DNA of 64,000 bases from an uncultured Erythrobacter sp. GTDB taxonomy: Bacteria > Pseudomonadota > Alphaproteobacteria > Sphingomonadales > Sphingomonadaceae. Positions 44,701-54,082 of the stretch are shown piece after piece. The notes beneath the pieces are model-generated. The model did not search any database. It had not been told where the DNA came from and worked only from the letters and a program-made list of their open reading frames with translations. The translations under genes were made by a program, and so were the position numbers. Each line of letters starts with the position of its first letter. Position 1 is the stretch's first letter. The stretch lies in contig NZ_OY284433.1 of the NCBI RefSeq assembly GCF_958304185.1, positions 1,054,001 through 1,118,000 of the forward strand, read 5' to 3'.

Positions 44701-45954
44701 CGCCAAGGGCACGCTGAGCACCATTCCGTCAAATCGCGCGGCGCCGTCCTGCGCCAGTCCGGTGGCGACGACGCCGGAGGCGGTGAGTTTTGCGACCGCG
44801 ATTTCGTGCTTGATCGCAAGATCATCGAAGGCGCCCACGAGGCTCGCGGCGAACCGTCCGCCCTCAATCCGCACGGTCTCACCCAACAGGTCGGGATCGC
44901 GCAAGGCGAGGCGCACCCGCGCGCCGTCGACCACATTGTCGGCGAGGTTGACGACGCCTCCCGCCCGCAGATCGAGCGCGGGGGAGACGGCGGCCGCGCG
45001 GCCCTCGATCACGCTGCTTTCGAGCTGGAAGCGAGCGGCCAGCGACAGGGTCTCACCCAGCGCGCGGCCGGTGAACGTCTCGTCCCCCAACCCGGCGCGC
45101 AATTGCCCGAGCACGCCGTAGGTGCCTGCGTCATTGCTGATGCGGAAGGCGGCGAGCGGCGGCTCGCCTACCGCGCCATTGCGCCGCACCGCTGCCGCGC
45201 CGCGCCAGCGTTTCCACGTCCCATCGCCGACGATCCGGCCCACATAGCCCGTCTCCAGCCCCGCCAGCCCGGCCAGCACACCGCCCGCAGGTGCGCGGGC
45301 GTCTCCGGCGAGTTCGAAGCGGTCACCATCAGGCTCGGCATCGAGCAGCAGCGTGATCCGATCCTGCGCCCCCAGCCGCGCCTTGGCGTCGATCAGCGCG
45401 CGGCCTTGGCGAATGTCGATCTGTGCGGTGAGATTGGCGCGCTCATCCTGCGGCGTGGCGACGCCTTTGGCGATCACCAGATCCTCGACCACCAGCTTGT
45501 CCACCCGGATATCGAAATCGGGCAGAAGCGGCGCATCGGGATCGCCCGGCAGCAGCTCAGGCAGCCGTGTCAGCCGCCCACGCTGTGCAGTGAGTTCGCG
45601 GATGTCGAGCCCGGTCCACAGCCAGTTCAGCGGCCGCCAGTCGAGCCGCACCACCGGGATCGTCAAGAACGCGCCCTTGGTATCGCTTACCACCACCGTG
45701 CGCAGCACCGCCTGCCCGTAGAGATCGCCCTCGATCCGCCCAACCGTAAAGCGCAGGCCCGAGGCGGGGGCCACGGCTGCGATCTGATCGGCGATGAAAC
45801 GCTTGCCAATCGGGGTCGCGAAGAACAGCGCGGTGAGGAGGAACGGCGCGAGGATAATCGCCAGCGCCCAGCCCAGCCGCTTGCCCCAGCGCCGCGCGCG
45901 GGGCCGCTGCGGAGGGGGAGCGGTGTCTGGCGGGATTGTGGTGTCCTCGGCCAT
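41722..45954 (-). CDS. tamB: Translocation and assembly module subunit TamB
   Basis: The 1410-aa AsmA-like protein has one N-terminal anchor (GWALAIILAPFLLTALFF, about residues 29-47) and a long periplasmic beta-rich body that spans to the outer membrane. The C-terminal DUF490 domain is clear: PRIGGTAKLVRGDYTFAGTRFELTRGRILFD, then LPEEEILSRLLFGG, IGLDQLRI, GTGIAIGKNITRNIYVELVTD. It works with TamA in outer-membrane protein insertion or lipid transport. One-base overlap with tamA (TGA/ATG). Confidence 0.95.
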   Translation of the reverse strand: MAEDTTIPPDTAPPPQRPRARRWGKRLGWALAIILAPFLLTALFFATPIGKRFIADQIAAVAPASGLRFTVGRIEGDLYGQAVLRTVVVSDTKGAFLTIPVVRLDWRPLNWLWTGLDIRELTAQRGRLTRLPELLPGDPDAPLLPDFDIRVDKLVVEDLVIAKGVATPQDERANLTAQIDIRQGRALIDAKARLGAQDRITLLLDAEPDGDRFELAGDARAPAGGVLAGLAGLETGYVGRIVGDGTWKRWRGAAAVRRNGAVGEPPLAAFRISNDAGTYGVLGQLRAGLGDETFTGRALGETLSLAARFQLESSVIEGRAAAVSPALDLRAGGVVNLADNVVDGARVRLALRDPDLLGETVRIEGGRFAASLVGAFDDLAIKHEIAVAKLTASGVVATGLAQDGAARFDGMVLSVPLALTAERVTTGNAFADPRLVKGRANGMLTYNVTAQKLAIDRTQIAFPGLEATLALRGDIGAGAYAIAGPVTASRLAIEGAGDVTANAKILAKFGPSIPWSLRANLAGVLSRIGNATIVNLAGEQVRFKGELGMGAGQPIVLRNTVITSPRLNAKLDSRVVTGGGVTRTVLAGSGRQAQYGPFSFDAEIAADGPRAVLVLADPYPAAGLKDVRIALVPSEQGFGLDVAGGSLLGPFEGALQLILPANAPTRIAIDRLEVYRTTVTGEVVLADAGPSGDLRLAGGGVNGTVAFRPQPGDAIGFAVDLAARNARFGGETPISITRADIAATGRYDDGNTSVDADISAAGLEYGGLSLANLTAKAAITNGRGKVTGTVAGRRADRFALNFDADVASNQIAAVARGQYGNAQITMPRRAVLTALDGGGWSLAPSQVGFGGGFAIAQGTFGAGATELQVKLARMPLRLLDLVGADLGLGGRLTGVIDYRQQGRAPPTATARGRIDRFSRAGLVLSSKPINVLGVVDLSAERMTAAARLFEGDARRGDVALRIDGLAQDGALTDRLMRGRLGARLAFDGAAETLWRLAAIEAFDLSGPLRIAARATGTLADPRITGTLASDDLTVESALTGTRVTNVNARGRFAGSRLELVRFSGATAGGGTISGSGTVDLAGISAARGPKLDLRASVKDARLLNANGLEATITGPLRIVSNGLGGTIAGRVSINRARWALGIAAEDVALPRIATREINDEDGRARTQVSGREASWRYLVNASAPNRVAVEGLGLESEWGIDIALRGTVDDPRIGGTAKLVRGDYTFAGTRFELTRGRILFDVGEPINPRLDVLAETAKNGTNVDIAITGNAQSPSIAFSSDPALPEEEILSRLLFGGSVTSLSATDAVQLAAALAALQGGGGGLDPIGSLRRSIGLDQLRIISADPLIGRGTGIAIGKNITRNIYVELVTDGRGYSATQVEYRITSWLALLGTVSTIGRDSVLVQVSRDY

Positions 45955-48335
45955 CAGAACGCCTGACCCAGACTGACATAGACCACCACCGGGCTGTCAA
46001 ACTCGGTCGGGTTGATCGGGGTCGCCACGTCGACGCGGATCGGGCCAAAGGTGGTCTTGTAGCGCAGGCCGACGCCCGCGCCGTAGCGGATGAAGCGGAA
46101 GTCCGGCGTGCTGCCCAGCCCCACGGTGCCCGCATCGAAGAATGGCACCACTTCGACCGCGCCATCGAACAGCGGCGTTTCGATCCGCGCTTCGAGCGAG
46201 AATTCGAGCAACGAGGCCCCGCCGGTGGATTCGCCGCGATCATTGCGCGGGCCGACGCCTTGGAAGCCGTAACCGCGCACTGACCCGCCGCCGCCCCCAT
46301 AGAGACGGCGTGACGGTGCGATATCATCAAAGGATGCGCCCACAATCGTCGCGGCCCGCACGCGGGTCGCGAGCACTGTCGATCCAATCGACTTGTAGTA
46401 ACTCGCATCGGCCTGCGACCGCAGATAGAAGGACTGGCTGCCTTCCGAGCGTGATGCTTCGGGCGCGAGGAACAGGGTGGCGCGGTATCCTTCACTGGGA
46501 TCGAGCAGATCGTCGCTGCCATCCAGCGTGACGCTGCCGAACAGCCCGCCAATGAGGAAGGTGCGGCGTGGCAAGGGGATGCCGGGCGCATCGCGCACCG
46601 TGCGGCTGCGTTCATCGGTATAGAGCAGCTCGCCGCCGATCTGCCAGCTGAGCGGCTTCTGGAACAGGATGTTCGACACTTTCTCGAACGTCGCCCGCGT
46701 CCCGAAGCCGCGCGAATCGACTGCCTGCGTGGTGATGTCGCTGCCGAAGACATCGACTGTCAGCACCTGATCGCGCCCGCGGAAATTGTTGCGGCGAATG
46801 CCGACGCTCGCCAGCGCTTCACGCGTGCCAAGGATGCCGCGAAGCCGCAGCGCGCCTTCGGGCGGGAACAGGTTGCGATGTTCCCACCGGCCCTCCAGCT
46901 TGAAACCATCCTCGGTCCCATAACCGATCGCACCCGCGATGGTGCGCAAGGGCGCGCGTTCGAATGCGACGTCGAGCGCGACTTCGCCCGGCTGCCCATC
47001 CTGCGGCGCCCGGGTTTCGCGCGGGGTGACGGTGACGCTGGAGACCAAGCCGGTGGCGATGATCGCGCGGCGCAGATCGGTCTCAAGGCTTTGCTGGAAC
47101 ACATCGCCTTCATCGAAGCGGGCGATGCGCGACAGGTGCCGGCCCGAAAGGAAGCCGGGATCGCTGCTGACGACCTCACCGAACACGAATTTGCCGCCCG
47201 GCTCGACCAGCAGCGAGAGATCGCCTTCGGTGCGGGCGTGGTCGATCAACAATTCGGGCTCGGCCAATTCGGCGAAGGGATAGCCGCTTTCGCCGAGCGC
47301 AACGCGCAGTTCGAGTTCGCGCTCGATGATGCGGTCGGCATAGAGCGGGTCGCCCGGCTTGATCCCGAAAGCGGCAGTCAGGCGGGTGACGTCAGGCTCA
47401 GGCAAGGCAGGCAGCGCGCCAAGATCAATCCGGCCGAAGCTGTAACGCGCGCCGGGCAGAATATCGAAGCGGACACTCGGTTCACGGGCGGCATTTTCGG
47501 CGGCCCGTTCGGCTTCGTCGGAGTTGTTGCCCGCGCGCCGACCGCCCGAAAGCTGGCGCACCACCTCGCCATCGTAATAGCCATAGGTGCGCAGGATATC
47601 GCCCAGCAGTTCCTCGTCAGCGCGCGCGCGGGCGGCGACTTGCGGGCGCGATTCCTCGCCATCGTCGAATTCGCGCAAGGTCGAGAGATCCTTGAAGCGT
47701 TCGATGAACGCGTCCTTCTCGGGGAAGGCATCGGCGGCCGCCGGCAGAGCGAGCACCAGAGTATTGCCGATCTTGGTTTCGGCCAGTTCCGGCAATTCGC
47801 CCAGCACCGGGGCGGCAATCGACGCCAGCGCCTCAAGCTCGGGATCGGGGGTGAGCGGCTGCGGTTCCTCCAGCGCGAAATCGGCGAAAATGCCGTCGAT
47901 CGCAGGCTGCAAGGCCGGGTCTGGCGGAGGCAGAAACTCGGCTAACACGTCATCTGAGAGCGGACTGCCGGCATCGGCCAACGCGCTATCGGGCACCACG
48001 ACCGGCGAGGGATCGGCCACCCCGGCGGCGGCCCAGACATCGGGGTTGGTGACAGCGTCAGCCGGGATCAGATCGTCGAGCGATTGCGGTACAGGTTCGG
48101 GCTGAGGCGCAGGATCGAGGATCGAAGGGAGCGCGGGTGCAGGGGTGGCGTCCGCCTCTTCTTCGGGTGGTTGAGCGGGTAGCGCGCGCGGTTCGTCATC
48201 CGGGGCAGCCTGCTGCGCGGCCGCCGGACAGGCGCTTAACGCCAGCGCTCCCTGACCCAATCCGGCAACAATGGCGAGACCGAGTTTGAGAAGCCGCTGG
48301 GCTTCAACTGGCCGAGAACTTGACAGGTTGGCCAT
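45954..48335 (-). CDS. tamA: Outer-membrane assembly factor TamA (Omp85/BamA family)
   Basis: The 793-aa Omp85 protein has a signal region ([27 protein letters not shown]), then an unusually long Pro/Ala/Asp-rich segment (about residues 45-190) before the POTRA domains, and a 16-strand C-terminal barrel. The barrel holds [18 protein letters not shown], the conserved loop-6 VRGY/F motif, and ends [12 protein letters not shown]...[11 protein letters not shown]-like with a C-terminal aromatic residue. The start overlaps the end of bpt by 32 nt; a downstream start would shorten the signal region, so ATG 48335 is kept. Confidence 0.93.
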   Translation of the reverse strand: MANLSSSRPVEAQRLLKLGLAIVAGLGQGALALSACPAAAQQAAPDDEPRALPAQPPEEEADATPAPALPSILDPAPQPEPVPQSLDDLIPADAVTNPDVWAAAGVADPSPVVVPDSALADAGSPLSDDVLAEFLPPPDPALQPAIDGIFADFALEEPQPLTPDPELEALASIAAPVLGELPELAETKIGNTLVLALPAAADAFPEKDAFIERFKDLSTLREFDDGEESRPQVAARARADEELLGDILRTYGYYDGEVVRQLSGGRRAGNNSDEAERAAENAAREPSVRFDILPGARYSFGRIDLGALPALPEPDVTRLTAAFGIKPGDPLYADRIIERELELRVALGESGYPFAELAEPELLIDHARTEGDLSLLVEPGGKFVFGEVVSSDPGFLSGRHLSRIARFDEGDVFQQSLETDLRRAIIATGLVSSVTVTPRETRAPQDGQPGEVALDVAFERAPLRTIAGAIGYGTEDGFKLEGRWEHRNLFPPEGALRLRGILGTREALASVGIRRNNFRGRDQVLTVDVFGSDITTQAVDSRGFGTRATFEKVSNILFQKPLSWQIGGELLYTDERSRTVRDAPGIPLPRRTFLIGGLFGSVTLDGSDDLLDPSEGYRATLFLAPEASRSEGSQSFYLRSQADASYYKSIGSTVLATRVRAATIVGASFDDIAPSRRLYGGGGGSVRGYGFQGVGPRNDRGESTGGASLLEFSLEARIETPLFDGAVEVVPFFDAGTVGLGSTPDFRFIRYGAGVGLRYKTTFGPIRVDVATPINPTEFDSPVVVYVSLGQAF

Positions 48336-49161
48336 CCTTGCCCCGAACGCCCGCGCCCATTTCGACAGGGCTTTCGTCCTGCGCCTGCCGCGGCGCTGTG
48401 GCAGCCGCGATCAGCCGGTGCTGCTCTCCCGGCTCCATCAGCAGCCAGCCCTCACGCGTCAGGCGTTCAAGGGGGCGGTAGCGAACCTTGTATTGCATGC
48501 GCGGACTGCCTTCGACCCAATATCCGAGATACACGTAAGGCAATGCCTCAGCCGCGGCCCGCCGAATATGATCGAGGATAATAAAATTGCCGAGGCCCGC
48601 GCGCGCCGGGTAATCGGGTTCGTAGAACGAATAGATCATCGACAGCCCATCGCCCTGCCGGTCGGTCAGGCAGGCACCCACCAGCCGTCCGGGCTTCCCG
48701 TTGGGCAGCGGCTCGCGATATTCGGTCACCACGGTCGAGACCGGGGTGTGTTCGATCATGTCGGCATAATCGAGTTCGTCCATCGCCGACATCCCGCCAT
48801 CGGGGTGACGGTGGCCAAGATAGCGGGCCAGCAATTCGAACTGTTCGTCGGTCGCCCAAGGGCGGCATTCGGTGACGATGAGATCGGAATTGCGCTTCAA
48901 ATCGCGCTTCTGCGTGCCCGAGGGCTGGAACTTGGTCGCCAGCACGCGCACCGAGACGCAGGCCTGGCAATCGAGGCATGACGGGCGATACGCGACCGTC
49001 TGGCTGCGCCGGAACCCGATCCGCCCGAGTGCTTCATTGAGCTGATCGGCGTGCGGCCCCTTAAGTTCGGTGAAGACCTTGCGCTCGCTCCGACCCGGAA
49101 GATAGGGACACGGCGCGGGGCTGGTCACGAAGAACCGGGGAAAGCGGATTGGTGCCGTCAC
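48304..49161 (-). CDS. bpt: Aspartate/glutamate leucyltransferase (N-degron)
   Basis: Bpt transfers Leu from Leu-tRNA to N-terminal Asp/Glu, feeding ClpAP degradation. Family features: [16 protein letters not shown], the cysteine pair in [15 protein letters not shown], and the C-terminal [42 protein letters not shown]. 285 aa, GTG start at 49161. The 208 bp upstream hold an A/T-rich patch with TAAGAT, a possible -10, and a TTAA-N7-TTAC near-match to a CtrA half-site pair at about 49240; neither is certain. Confidence 0.93.
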   Translation of the reverse strand: MTAPIRFPRFFVTSPAPCPYLPGRSERKVFTELKGPHADQLNEALGRIGFRRSQTVAYRPSCLDCQACVSVRVLATKFQPSGTQKRDLKRNSDLIVTECRPWATDEQFELLARYLGHRHPDGGMSAMDELDYADMIEHTPVSTVVTEYREPLPNGKPGRLVGACLTDRQGDGLSMIYSFYEPDYPARAGLGNFIILDHIRRAAAEALPYVYLGYWVEGSPRMQYKVRYRPLERLTREGWLLMEPGEQHRLIAAATAPRQAQDESPVEMGAGVRGKDGQPVKFSAS

Positions 49162-49327
49162 GTGTGGGGCCAGTCCTTCTTGCGCTGAATCGCGGGATCG
49201 AAATCGTTAAGAAAATCTTATGCCCGCACCCGTGCTCCGGTAAAAGTCCTTTAACCATGAAAATATCGCGAATTATGCAGGCACACGCGAAACCCGCCGC
49301 AAAAGTGCGGATATGCAGGCGCAAAGC

Positions 49328-49345
49328 GGGACGATCGCGCGTCCC
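49328..49345 (-). terminator. Hairpin downstream of ilvA
   Basis: GGGACG-ATCGCG-CGTCCC gives a 6-bp stem about 24 bp past the ilvA stop. There is no U-tract on the minus strand, so intrinsic termination is only possible. No gene is supported in 49162-49369. Confidence 0.35.
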
Positions 49346-49369
49346 GTCCTTCCGTTCTGGCCCGGATTT

Positions 49370-50632
49370 TCAGCCCAGTTCGACGAGCTGGACGGTGTAG
49401 CCCTTGGCGCGCAGGCCTTCGACCAGCCGTTCGACCTGCTCGGCATCGCGCGCTTCGCATTCGATATCGGTGATCAGGCCCTTGGCCGGCAGCGTCGTGA
49501 AGATGCGCTGGTGATAGATTTCGATGATGTTGACGTTGTGCTCGTCAAACAGGCGCATCACCTTGAACAGCGCGCCGGGACGATCCTGCAAGGTGATCCG
49601 CAGCCGTGCCAGACGCCCTTGCCGCGCCAGATCGCGCAGCAGCACATTGGCGAGCAGACGCGTATCGATATTGCCGCCGCACAGCGCCAGACCGATGGAC
49701 TTGCCCTTGAAGCGCTTGGGGCTGCCCAGCACCGCCGCGAGGCCCGCAGCGCCCGCGCCTTCGACCACGGTCTTTTCGATCTGGAGCAGCAGCGCCACCG
49801 CCTTTTCCAGCGCGGGTTCATCAACCAGCAGAATATCGTCGACCTTTTCGGCGATCACCTTGGCGGTGAAATCGCCCGGCACCTTGACCGCGATGCCTTC
49901 AGCCAGCGTGTCCCCGCCGCACGGCAGGTTCGCGCCCTTGATCCGGTCGAACATGCTGGGGAACAGTGCCGCCTGTACGCCAACGACCTCGATATTGGGG
50001 TTCAATGCCTTGGCGACTGTCGCCATCCCCGAAATCAGCCCGCCACCGCCGATTGGCGTGACAATGCAATCGAGATCGGGCTTCACTTCCAGCATTTCGA
50101 GCGCGACCGTGCCTGCACCGGCGGCCACATCGGGATCATCGAACGGATGGACGAAGGTCAGGCCAAGCTCGCCTTCCAGCTTACGTGCAAAGGCATAGGC
50201 CTCATCGAAGGTCTCGCCTTCGAGCAGCACTTTGCCGCCGACGCTTTCGGTCTGCATCACCTTCACCGTCGGTGTGGGTTTCGGCATGACGATGGTGACG
50301 GGCACGCCCAGCCGGGTGCCGTGATAGCTGAGGCCCTGCGAGTGGTTCCCCGCCGAAGCCGCAATCACGCCGCGCGATCGCTGTTCTTCGGTCAGCAGCA
50401 GCAGCGCGTTAAGCGCCCCGCGTTCCTTGTAAGCGGCGGTGAATTGCAGGTTCTCGAACTTCAGCCAGATATCCGCGCCGGTAATCTCCGACAGCGTGAT
50501 CGAGCGCATCATCGGCGTTTCGACCACCGCGCCGCGAATGCGGGCCGCAGCGGCGCGCACGTGATCGAGGGTCAGGTCGGCCGGCGAAGCGGCGGCACCC
50601 TTGGGGCTGGCAGAGGCTGTTTGTGTCGACAT
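49370..50632 (-). CDS. ilvA: Threonine ammonia-lyase (short form)
   Basis: PLP enzyme deaminating threonine to 2-oxobutyrate, the first step to isoleucine. KFENLQFTAAYKERGALNALL carries the PLP lysine; SAGNHSQGLSY, GGGGLISGMATV (phosphate loop) and LCGGNIDTRLLANVL follow. The C-terminus is a single ACT-like domain (RLRITLQDRPGALFKVMRLFDEHNVNIIEI), so this is the 420-aa form and not the two-ACT 500-aa enzyme; feedback behaviour may differ. ATG 50632. Confidence 0.94.
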   Translation of the reverse strand: MSTQTASASPKGAAASPADLTLDHVRAAAARIRGAVVETPMMRSITLSEITGADIWLKFENLQFTAAYKERGALNALLLLTEEQRSRGVIAASAGNHSQGLSYHGTRLGVPVTIVMPKPTPTVKVMQTESVGGKVLLEGETFDEAYAFARKLEGELGLTFVHPFDDPDVAAGAGTVALEMLEVKPDLDCIVTPIGGGGLISGMATVAKALNPNIEVVGVQAALFPSMFDRIKGANLPCGGDTLAEGIAVKVPGDFTAKVIAEKVDDILLVDEPALEKAVALLLQIEKTVVEGAGAAGLAAVLGSPKRFKGKSIGLALCGGNIDTRLLANVLLRDLARQGRLARLRITLQDRPGALFKVMRLFDEHNVNIIEIYHQRIFTTLPAKGLITDIECEARDAEQVERLVEGLRAKGYTVQLVELG

Positions 50633-50786
50633 AGCGTCCGGGCGATTAGAGGCTTGGAGCCGTAAGGGCAATCGGGCCTGCGCGGATTTCGTATGCGCCC
50701 CGTCTTGGCAAGCCCCGTTGGCAAGCGCGCGGCAAAGCGATAGGCACCGCTGCCTTACGTGTTTTCCTGAAAGTTCAAGGACCGCC

Positions 50787-52442
50787 ATGCTCCGCACCGT
50801 TTCCGCCGCTCTTGCCGCCGTATCCGCTCTGGCGCTGGCCGCGCCTGCCTGGGCCGATACGCTGGTCGACAATGTCGATGGGATCACCATCGACGAAGCG
50901 GGCAAGGTCAAGCGCTTCAACGGCCTCGTGTTCGATGAGGATGGCAAGATCACGCAGGTCCTGACCCGCAGCGACAAACGCCCGCAGGTCGATTACCGCT
51001 TGGATGGCGAAGGGCGCGTGATGATCCCCGGCATGATCGACGCGCATGTCCACGTGATGGACATCGGCTTTGCCGCGCTGACGCTCGATCTGTCGAACAC
51101 AACTTCGCTCGAAGATGCGCTGGCCAAGATCAAGGCCTTCGCCGAAGCCAATCCCGGCCGCCCCTGGATTATCGGGCGCGGGTGGAATCAGGAGAAGTGG
51201 GGATTGGGCCGCTTCCCCACGGCTGCGGAACTCGACGCGGTGGTTTCAGACCGACCGGTCTGGCTCGAACGGGCGGATAATCACGCCAATTGGGGCAACA
51301 CTCTCGCCATCACCACGGCAGGCGTGACCGCCAAGACGCCGGACCCGGAAGGCGGCAAGATCATCCGCGATGCCAAGGGCGCCCCGGCGGGCGTGTTTGT
51401 GGACTATGCGGTGCAGCTGGTCGGCAAGGTTGTCCCCCCGCCCCGCCCGGAAGACCGCGACCTCGCCTTTGCCAAGGCGCAAGAAGTGCTGCTGGGCTAC
51501 GGGGTCACAGCGGTTGCCGACATGGGCACCAAGATGCCGGACTGGACGACCTACCGCCGCGCGGGCGATGCGGGCCGCTTGCAAATCCGCATCATGTCCT
51601 ATGCCAATTCGTTCGAGACGCTGGAGACCGTTGCCGGGCCGGAGCCGACCGTGTGGCTTTATGACGACAAGCTGCGCATGGGCGGGATCAAGCTCTATCT
51701 CGACGGTGCGCTGGGATCGCGCGGGGCGAGCCTGAAGGCACCCTATCACGACGATCCGGGGGCCAAGGGCCTGCCACTGCTGACCCCTGCTCAGCTGCGC
51801 AACCTGATGAGCCGCGCGGCGATGGACAATTTCCAGACCGCCGTTCACGCGATCGGCGATGCCGCCAATGCCGAGGTGCTCGCCGCGGTCGAGGAATTGT
51901 CGGAAAGCTATACCGGCGACCGGCGCTGGCGGATTGAACACGCACAGATCATCGACCCGGCCGACATCGCGCGGCTGGGCAAGCATGGGGTGATCGCCTC
52001 GATGCAGCCGCTCCACCAGACCTCCGACCGGCTGATGGCCGAAGCGCGGCTCGGGCCGGACCGGCTGGATGGTGCTTATCCGTGGCGCTCCGTGGTCACC
52101 GTTGGCGGCAAGCTCGCCTTCGGGTCGGACGCGCCGGTCGAGCCAGCCGATCCCTTCGCGGGCATGGCCGCCGCGATCAGCCGCGTGGATGCCAATGGTC
52201 AGCCCTTCGGCGGGTGGTTCCCCGAGGAAACCGTGAACCGCGAACAGGCATTGGCCGGGTACACCTCGGACGCCGCCTTTGCCGGGTTTGCGGAAGGCCG
52301 CTTCGGGCGCCTCCTCCCCGGAGAGCGCGCAGATTTCCTGCTGGTCGACCGCGACCCGCTCTTCGCCTCGCCCGAGGCTTTGCGGGAGACCAAAGTGCTT
52401 CAGGTGTGGATCGGCGGCGTAAAGGTGCGCGGCGGGGAGTAG
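50787..52442 (+). CDS. Secreted YtcJ-like amidohydrolase
   Basis: The 551-aa metal-dependent hydrolase has a signal peptide (VSAALAAVSALALAAPAWA), so it acts in the periplasm. HxH metal motif in GMIDAHVHVMD, FVDYAVQL, DKLRMGGIKLYLDGALGSRGASL, QTAVHAIGDAAN (histidine), RWRIEHAQII and FGSDAPVEPADPF match the amidohydrolase_3/YtcJ family. AAGGA precedes ATG. Substrate unknown. A 9-bp direct repeat TTGGCAAGC (50705, 50718) lies in the divergent gap shared with ilvA. Confidence 0.92.
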   Translation: MLRTVSAALAAVSALALAAPAWADTLVDNVDGITIDEAGKVKRFNGLVFDEDGKITQVLTRSDKRPQVDYRLDGEGRVMIPGMIDAHVHVMDIGFAALTLDLSNTTSLEDALAKIKAFAEANPGRPWIIGRGWNQEKWGLGRFPTAAELDAVVSDRPVWLERADNHANWGNTLAITTAGVTAKTPDPEGGKIIRDAKGAPAGVFVDYAVQLVGKVVPPPRPEDRDLAFAKAQEVLLGYGVTAVADMGTKMPDWTTYRRAGDAGRLQIRIMSYANSFETLETVAGPEPTVWLYDDKLRMGGIKLYLDGALGSRGASLKAPYHDDPGAKGLPLLTPAQLRNLMSRAAMDNFQTAVHAIGDAANAEVLAAVEELSESYTGDRRWRIEHAQIIDPADIARLGKHGVIASMQPLHQTSDRLMAEARLGPDRLDGAYPWRSVVTVGGKLAFGSDAPVEPADPFAGMAAAISRVDANGQPFGGWFPEETVNREQALAGYTSDAAFAGFAEGRFGRLLPGERADFLLVDRDPLFASPEALRETKVLQVWIGGVKVRGGE

Positions 52443-53249
52443 TTACTCCGCCGCTTGCTGCGCTGCCAGTTCCGCCTCACGCGCGGCCTTGTCCGCTGCG
52501 ACGGCTTTCTCCTGGAAGCGCATCAGCAGCAGCGAGGCTTCGAACAGCAGCCACAGCGGGATCGCCAGAATGATCTGCGAGCCCGGATCGGGCGGCGTCA
52601 CCACTGCAGCGATGATGAAAATCCCGACGATCACATAACGCCGCGCGGCCACCATTTGCGCGCGGGTGATGATCCCGGCGCGGTGGAGCAGCAACAGCAG
52701 CACCGGCAGCAGGAAGGTCAGCCCGAAGGCGAGGATGAACTGCATCACGAGGTTGAGATAGTCGCCCGCGCTCGGCAGCGCCTGCACATCCAGCCCGCCT
52801 GCTGTCCCTCCGAACCCAAGGAAGAAGGTGAAGGCGGTCGGCATCACCACGAAATAGGCGAGCGACGCGCCCGCCCCGAACAACACCGGGGTGGCGAACA
52901 GGAACGGCAGAAACGCCTTCTTCTCGCGCGCATAGAGCCCCGGCGCTACAAACGCCCAGAGCTGGTTGGCGATGATCGGGAAGCTGACCATGAAGCCCGC
53001 GAACAGCGCGACCTTCAGCTCGACGAAGAACACTTCGGGCAGCTTGGTGAAGATCAGCTGGCCCTCACCCTCCGGGAAAGCCTGTTTCAGCGGCCAGACC
53101 AGAATGCCCAAAATCTCGTCCGCGAAATAGAGGCAGATCGCAAACCCTACCGCCAGCGCCAGCAGCGCGCGGATCACGCGGTTGCGCAGCTCGATCAGGT
53201 GGTCGAGCAGCGGCGCGCGGGTATCGTCGAGATCCTCGACCTTAAACAT
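52443..53249 (-). CDS. tatC: Twin-arginine translocase subunit TatC
   Basis: Core receptor of the Tat system, 268 aa, six spans. PLLDHLIELRNRVIRALLAL near the N-terminus (signal-recognition loop), FVAPGLYAREKKAFLPF, VLFGAGASLAYFVVMP, and VTPPDPGSQIILAIPLWLLFE are conserved TatC motifs. ATG 53249 overlaps tatB by 8 bp. The C-terminal Ala/Glu-rich tail is a common alphaproteobacterial addition. Confidence 0.96.
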   Translation of the reverse strand: MFKVEDLDDTRAPLLDHLIELRNRVIRALLALAVGFAICLYFADEILGILVWPLKQAFPEGEGQLIFTKLPEVFFVELKVALFAGFMVSFPIIANQLWAFVAPGLYAREKKAFLPFLFATPVLFGAGASLAYFVVMPTAFTFFLGFGGTAGGLDVQALPSAGDYLNLVMQFILAFGLTFLLPVLLLLLHRAGIITRAQMVAARRYVIVGIFIIAAVVTPPDPGSQIILAIPLWLLFEASLLLMRFQEKAVAADKAAREAELAAQQAAE

Positions 53250-53688
53250 CGGCGCTACCCTTGGCGGCGGGTTCGGGCGTGGGCATCTGCGCCAACGGCT
53301 GGGCGGCAGTTTCGGGGGCCGGTTCGGCGGCGGGCACATCGACCGGCGCTGTCTCGGCTGGCACCTTTTCCAGCGACGGGGCTTCGACCGGCGGCGTCTC
53401 CAGCGGCGGGGGGCCAGTCATGACCGGTGCGCCAGCCTCAGCCTCGGTCAGGGCGGCGGAACGGCGCATGATTTCCTCATTCTGCGCCTTCCACTTCTTT
53501 TCCATGTCCTCAAGCTCGGCTTCGCGCACCATGGTGTCGATGCCGGAGCGGAAATGGGCGGAGATCCGGCGCATCTTGCCGATCCAGCGCCCCGCCGTGC
53601 GCATGGCAAGCGGCAGGTCTTTCGGCCCGATCACCACGACCGCGACGATCAGGATGACCAGCAGTTCTCCAATGCCGATGTCGAACAT
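53242..53688 (-). CDS. tatB: Twin-arginine translocase subunit TatB
   Basis: The 148-aa protein starts MFDIGIGELLVILIVAVVVIGPKDLPLAMRTAGRWIGKMRRI: the short membrane helix and GPKDLP hinge define TatB. An amphipathic helix follows (MVREAELEDMEKKWKAQNEEIM), then a Pro/Ala-rich tail. It lies between tatA and tatC; in Tat systems TatB with TatC forms the substrate receptor. Confidence 0.95.
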   Translation of the reverse strand: MFDIGIGELLVILIVAVVVIGPKDLPLAMRTAGRWIGKMRRISAHFRSGIDTMVREAELEDMEKKWKAQNEEIMRRSAALTEAEAGAPVMTGPPPLETPPVEAPSLEKVPAETAPVDVPAAEPAPETAAQPLAQMPTPEPAAKGSADV

Positions 53689-53726
53689 GTCAGATGCGGC
53701 CGCGCCGCCTCCTCAGAAGGGAGAAA

Positions 53727-53975
53727 TCAGGCGCCGGTGGTGTCGGTCTTGTCAGCCGGGGCGGGAGCCGGGGCTTCGGTTGGGGCAGGCGCTGCTGCAG
53801 GCGGCTCGATCCGCACGGCCTTGGCGGCGGTGTCCTCGGTTTCGTTCAGGCCCTTCTTGAAGCTGGAAATGCCCTTGCCGAAATCGCCCATCATTTCGGC
53901 AATGCGGCCGCGTCCGAACAGGATCAGCACGATCAGCAGGACAATGACCCAGTGCCAAATCGACGAAAAACCCAT
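53727..53975 (-). CDS. tatA: Twin-arginine translocase subunit TatA
   Basis: The 82-aa pore-forming subunit: short membrane helix ([17 protein letters not shown]), the FGRGRI hinge, amphipathic helix [17 protein letters not shown], and a Pro/Ala tail. First of tatA-tatB-tatC, 107 bp after scpB. Confidence 0.95.
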   Translation of the reverse strand: MGFSSIWHWVIVLLIVLILFGRGRIAEMMGDFGKGISSFKKGLNETEDTAAKAVRIEPPAAAPAPTEAPAPAPADKTDTTGA

Positions 53976-54020
53976 GGTCTCAACTCCTGAACTGCGGCGG
54001 GGGTGCGTGGGTGCCGCTTG

Positions 54021-54038
54021 GCCGGATCGCTGTCCGGC
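54021..54038. terminator. Hairpin between scpB and tatA
   Basis: GCCGGA-TCGCTG-TCCGGC, 6-bp GC-rich stem, no U-tract on either side. It may weakly separate scpB from tatA; the gap has no other feature. Confidence 0.3.
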
Positions 54039-54082
54039 GTTCGCTAGAGGTCCATTTAGGGCAAGCCTTCGGCAATTGCGAG

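Noticed and set aside
49238-49254. CtrA-type site TTAA-N7-TTAC near the bpt promoter
   Set aside because: One base off the TTAA-N7-TTAA consensus and no supporting second site; too weak to list as a feature.
49149-49400. Possible small plus-strand gene starting ATG 49257 between bpt and ilvA
   Set aside because: No Shine-Dalgarno, basic low-complexity product, runs into the ilvA 3' end.
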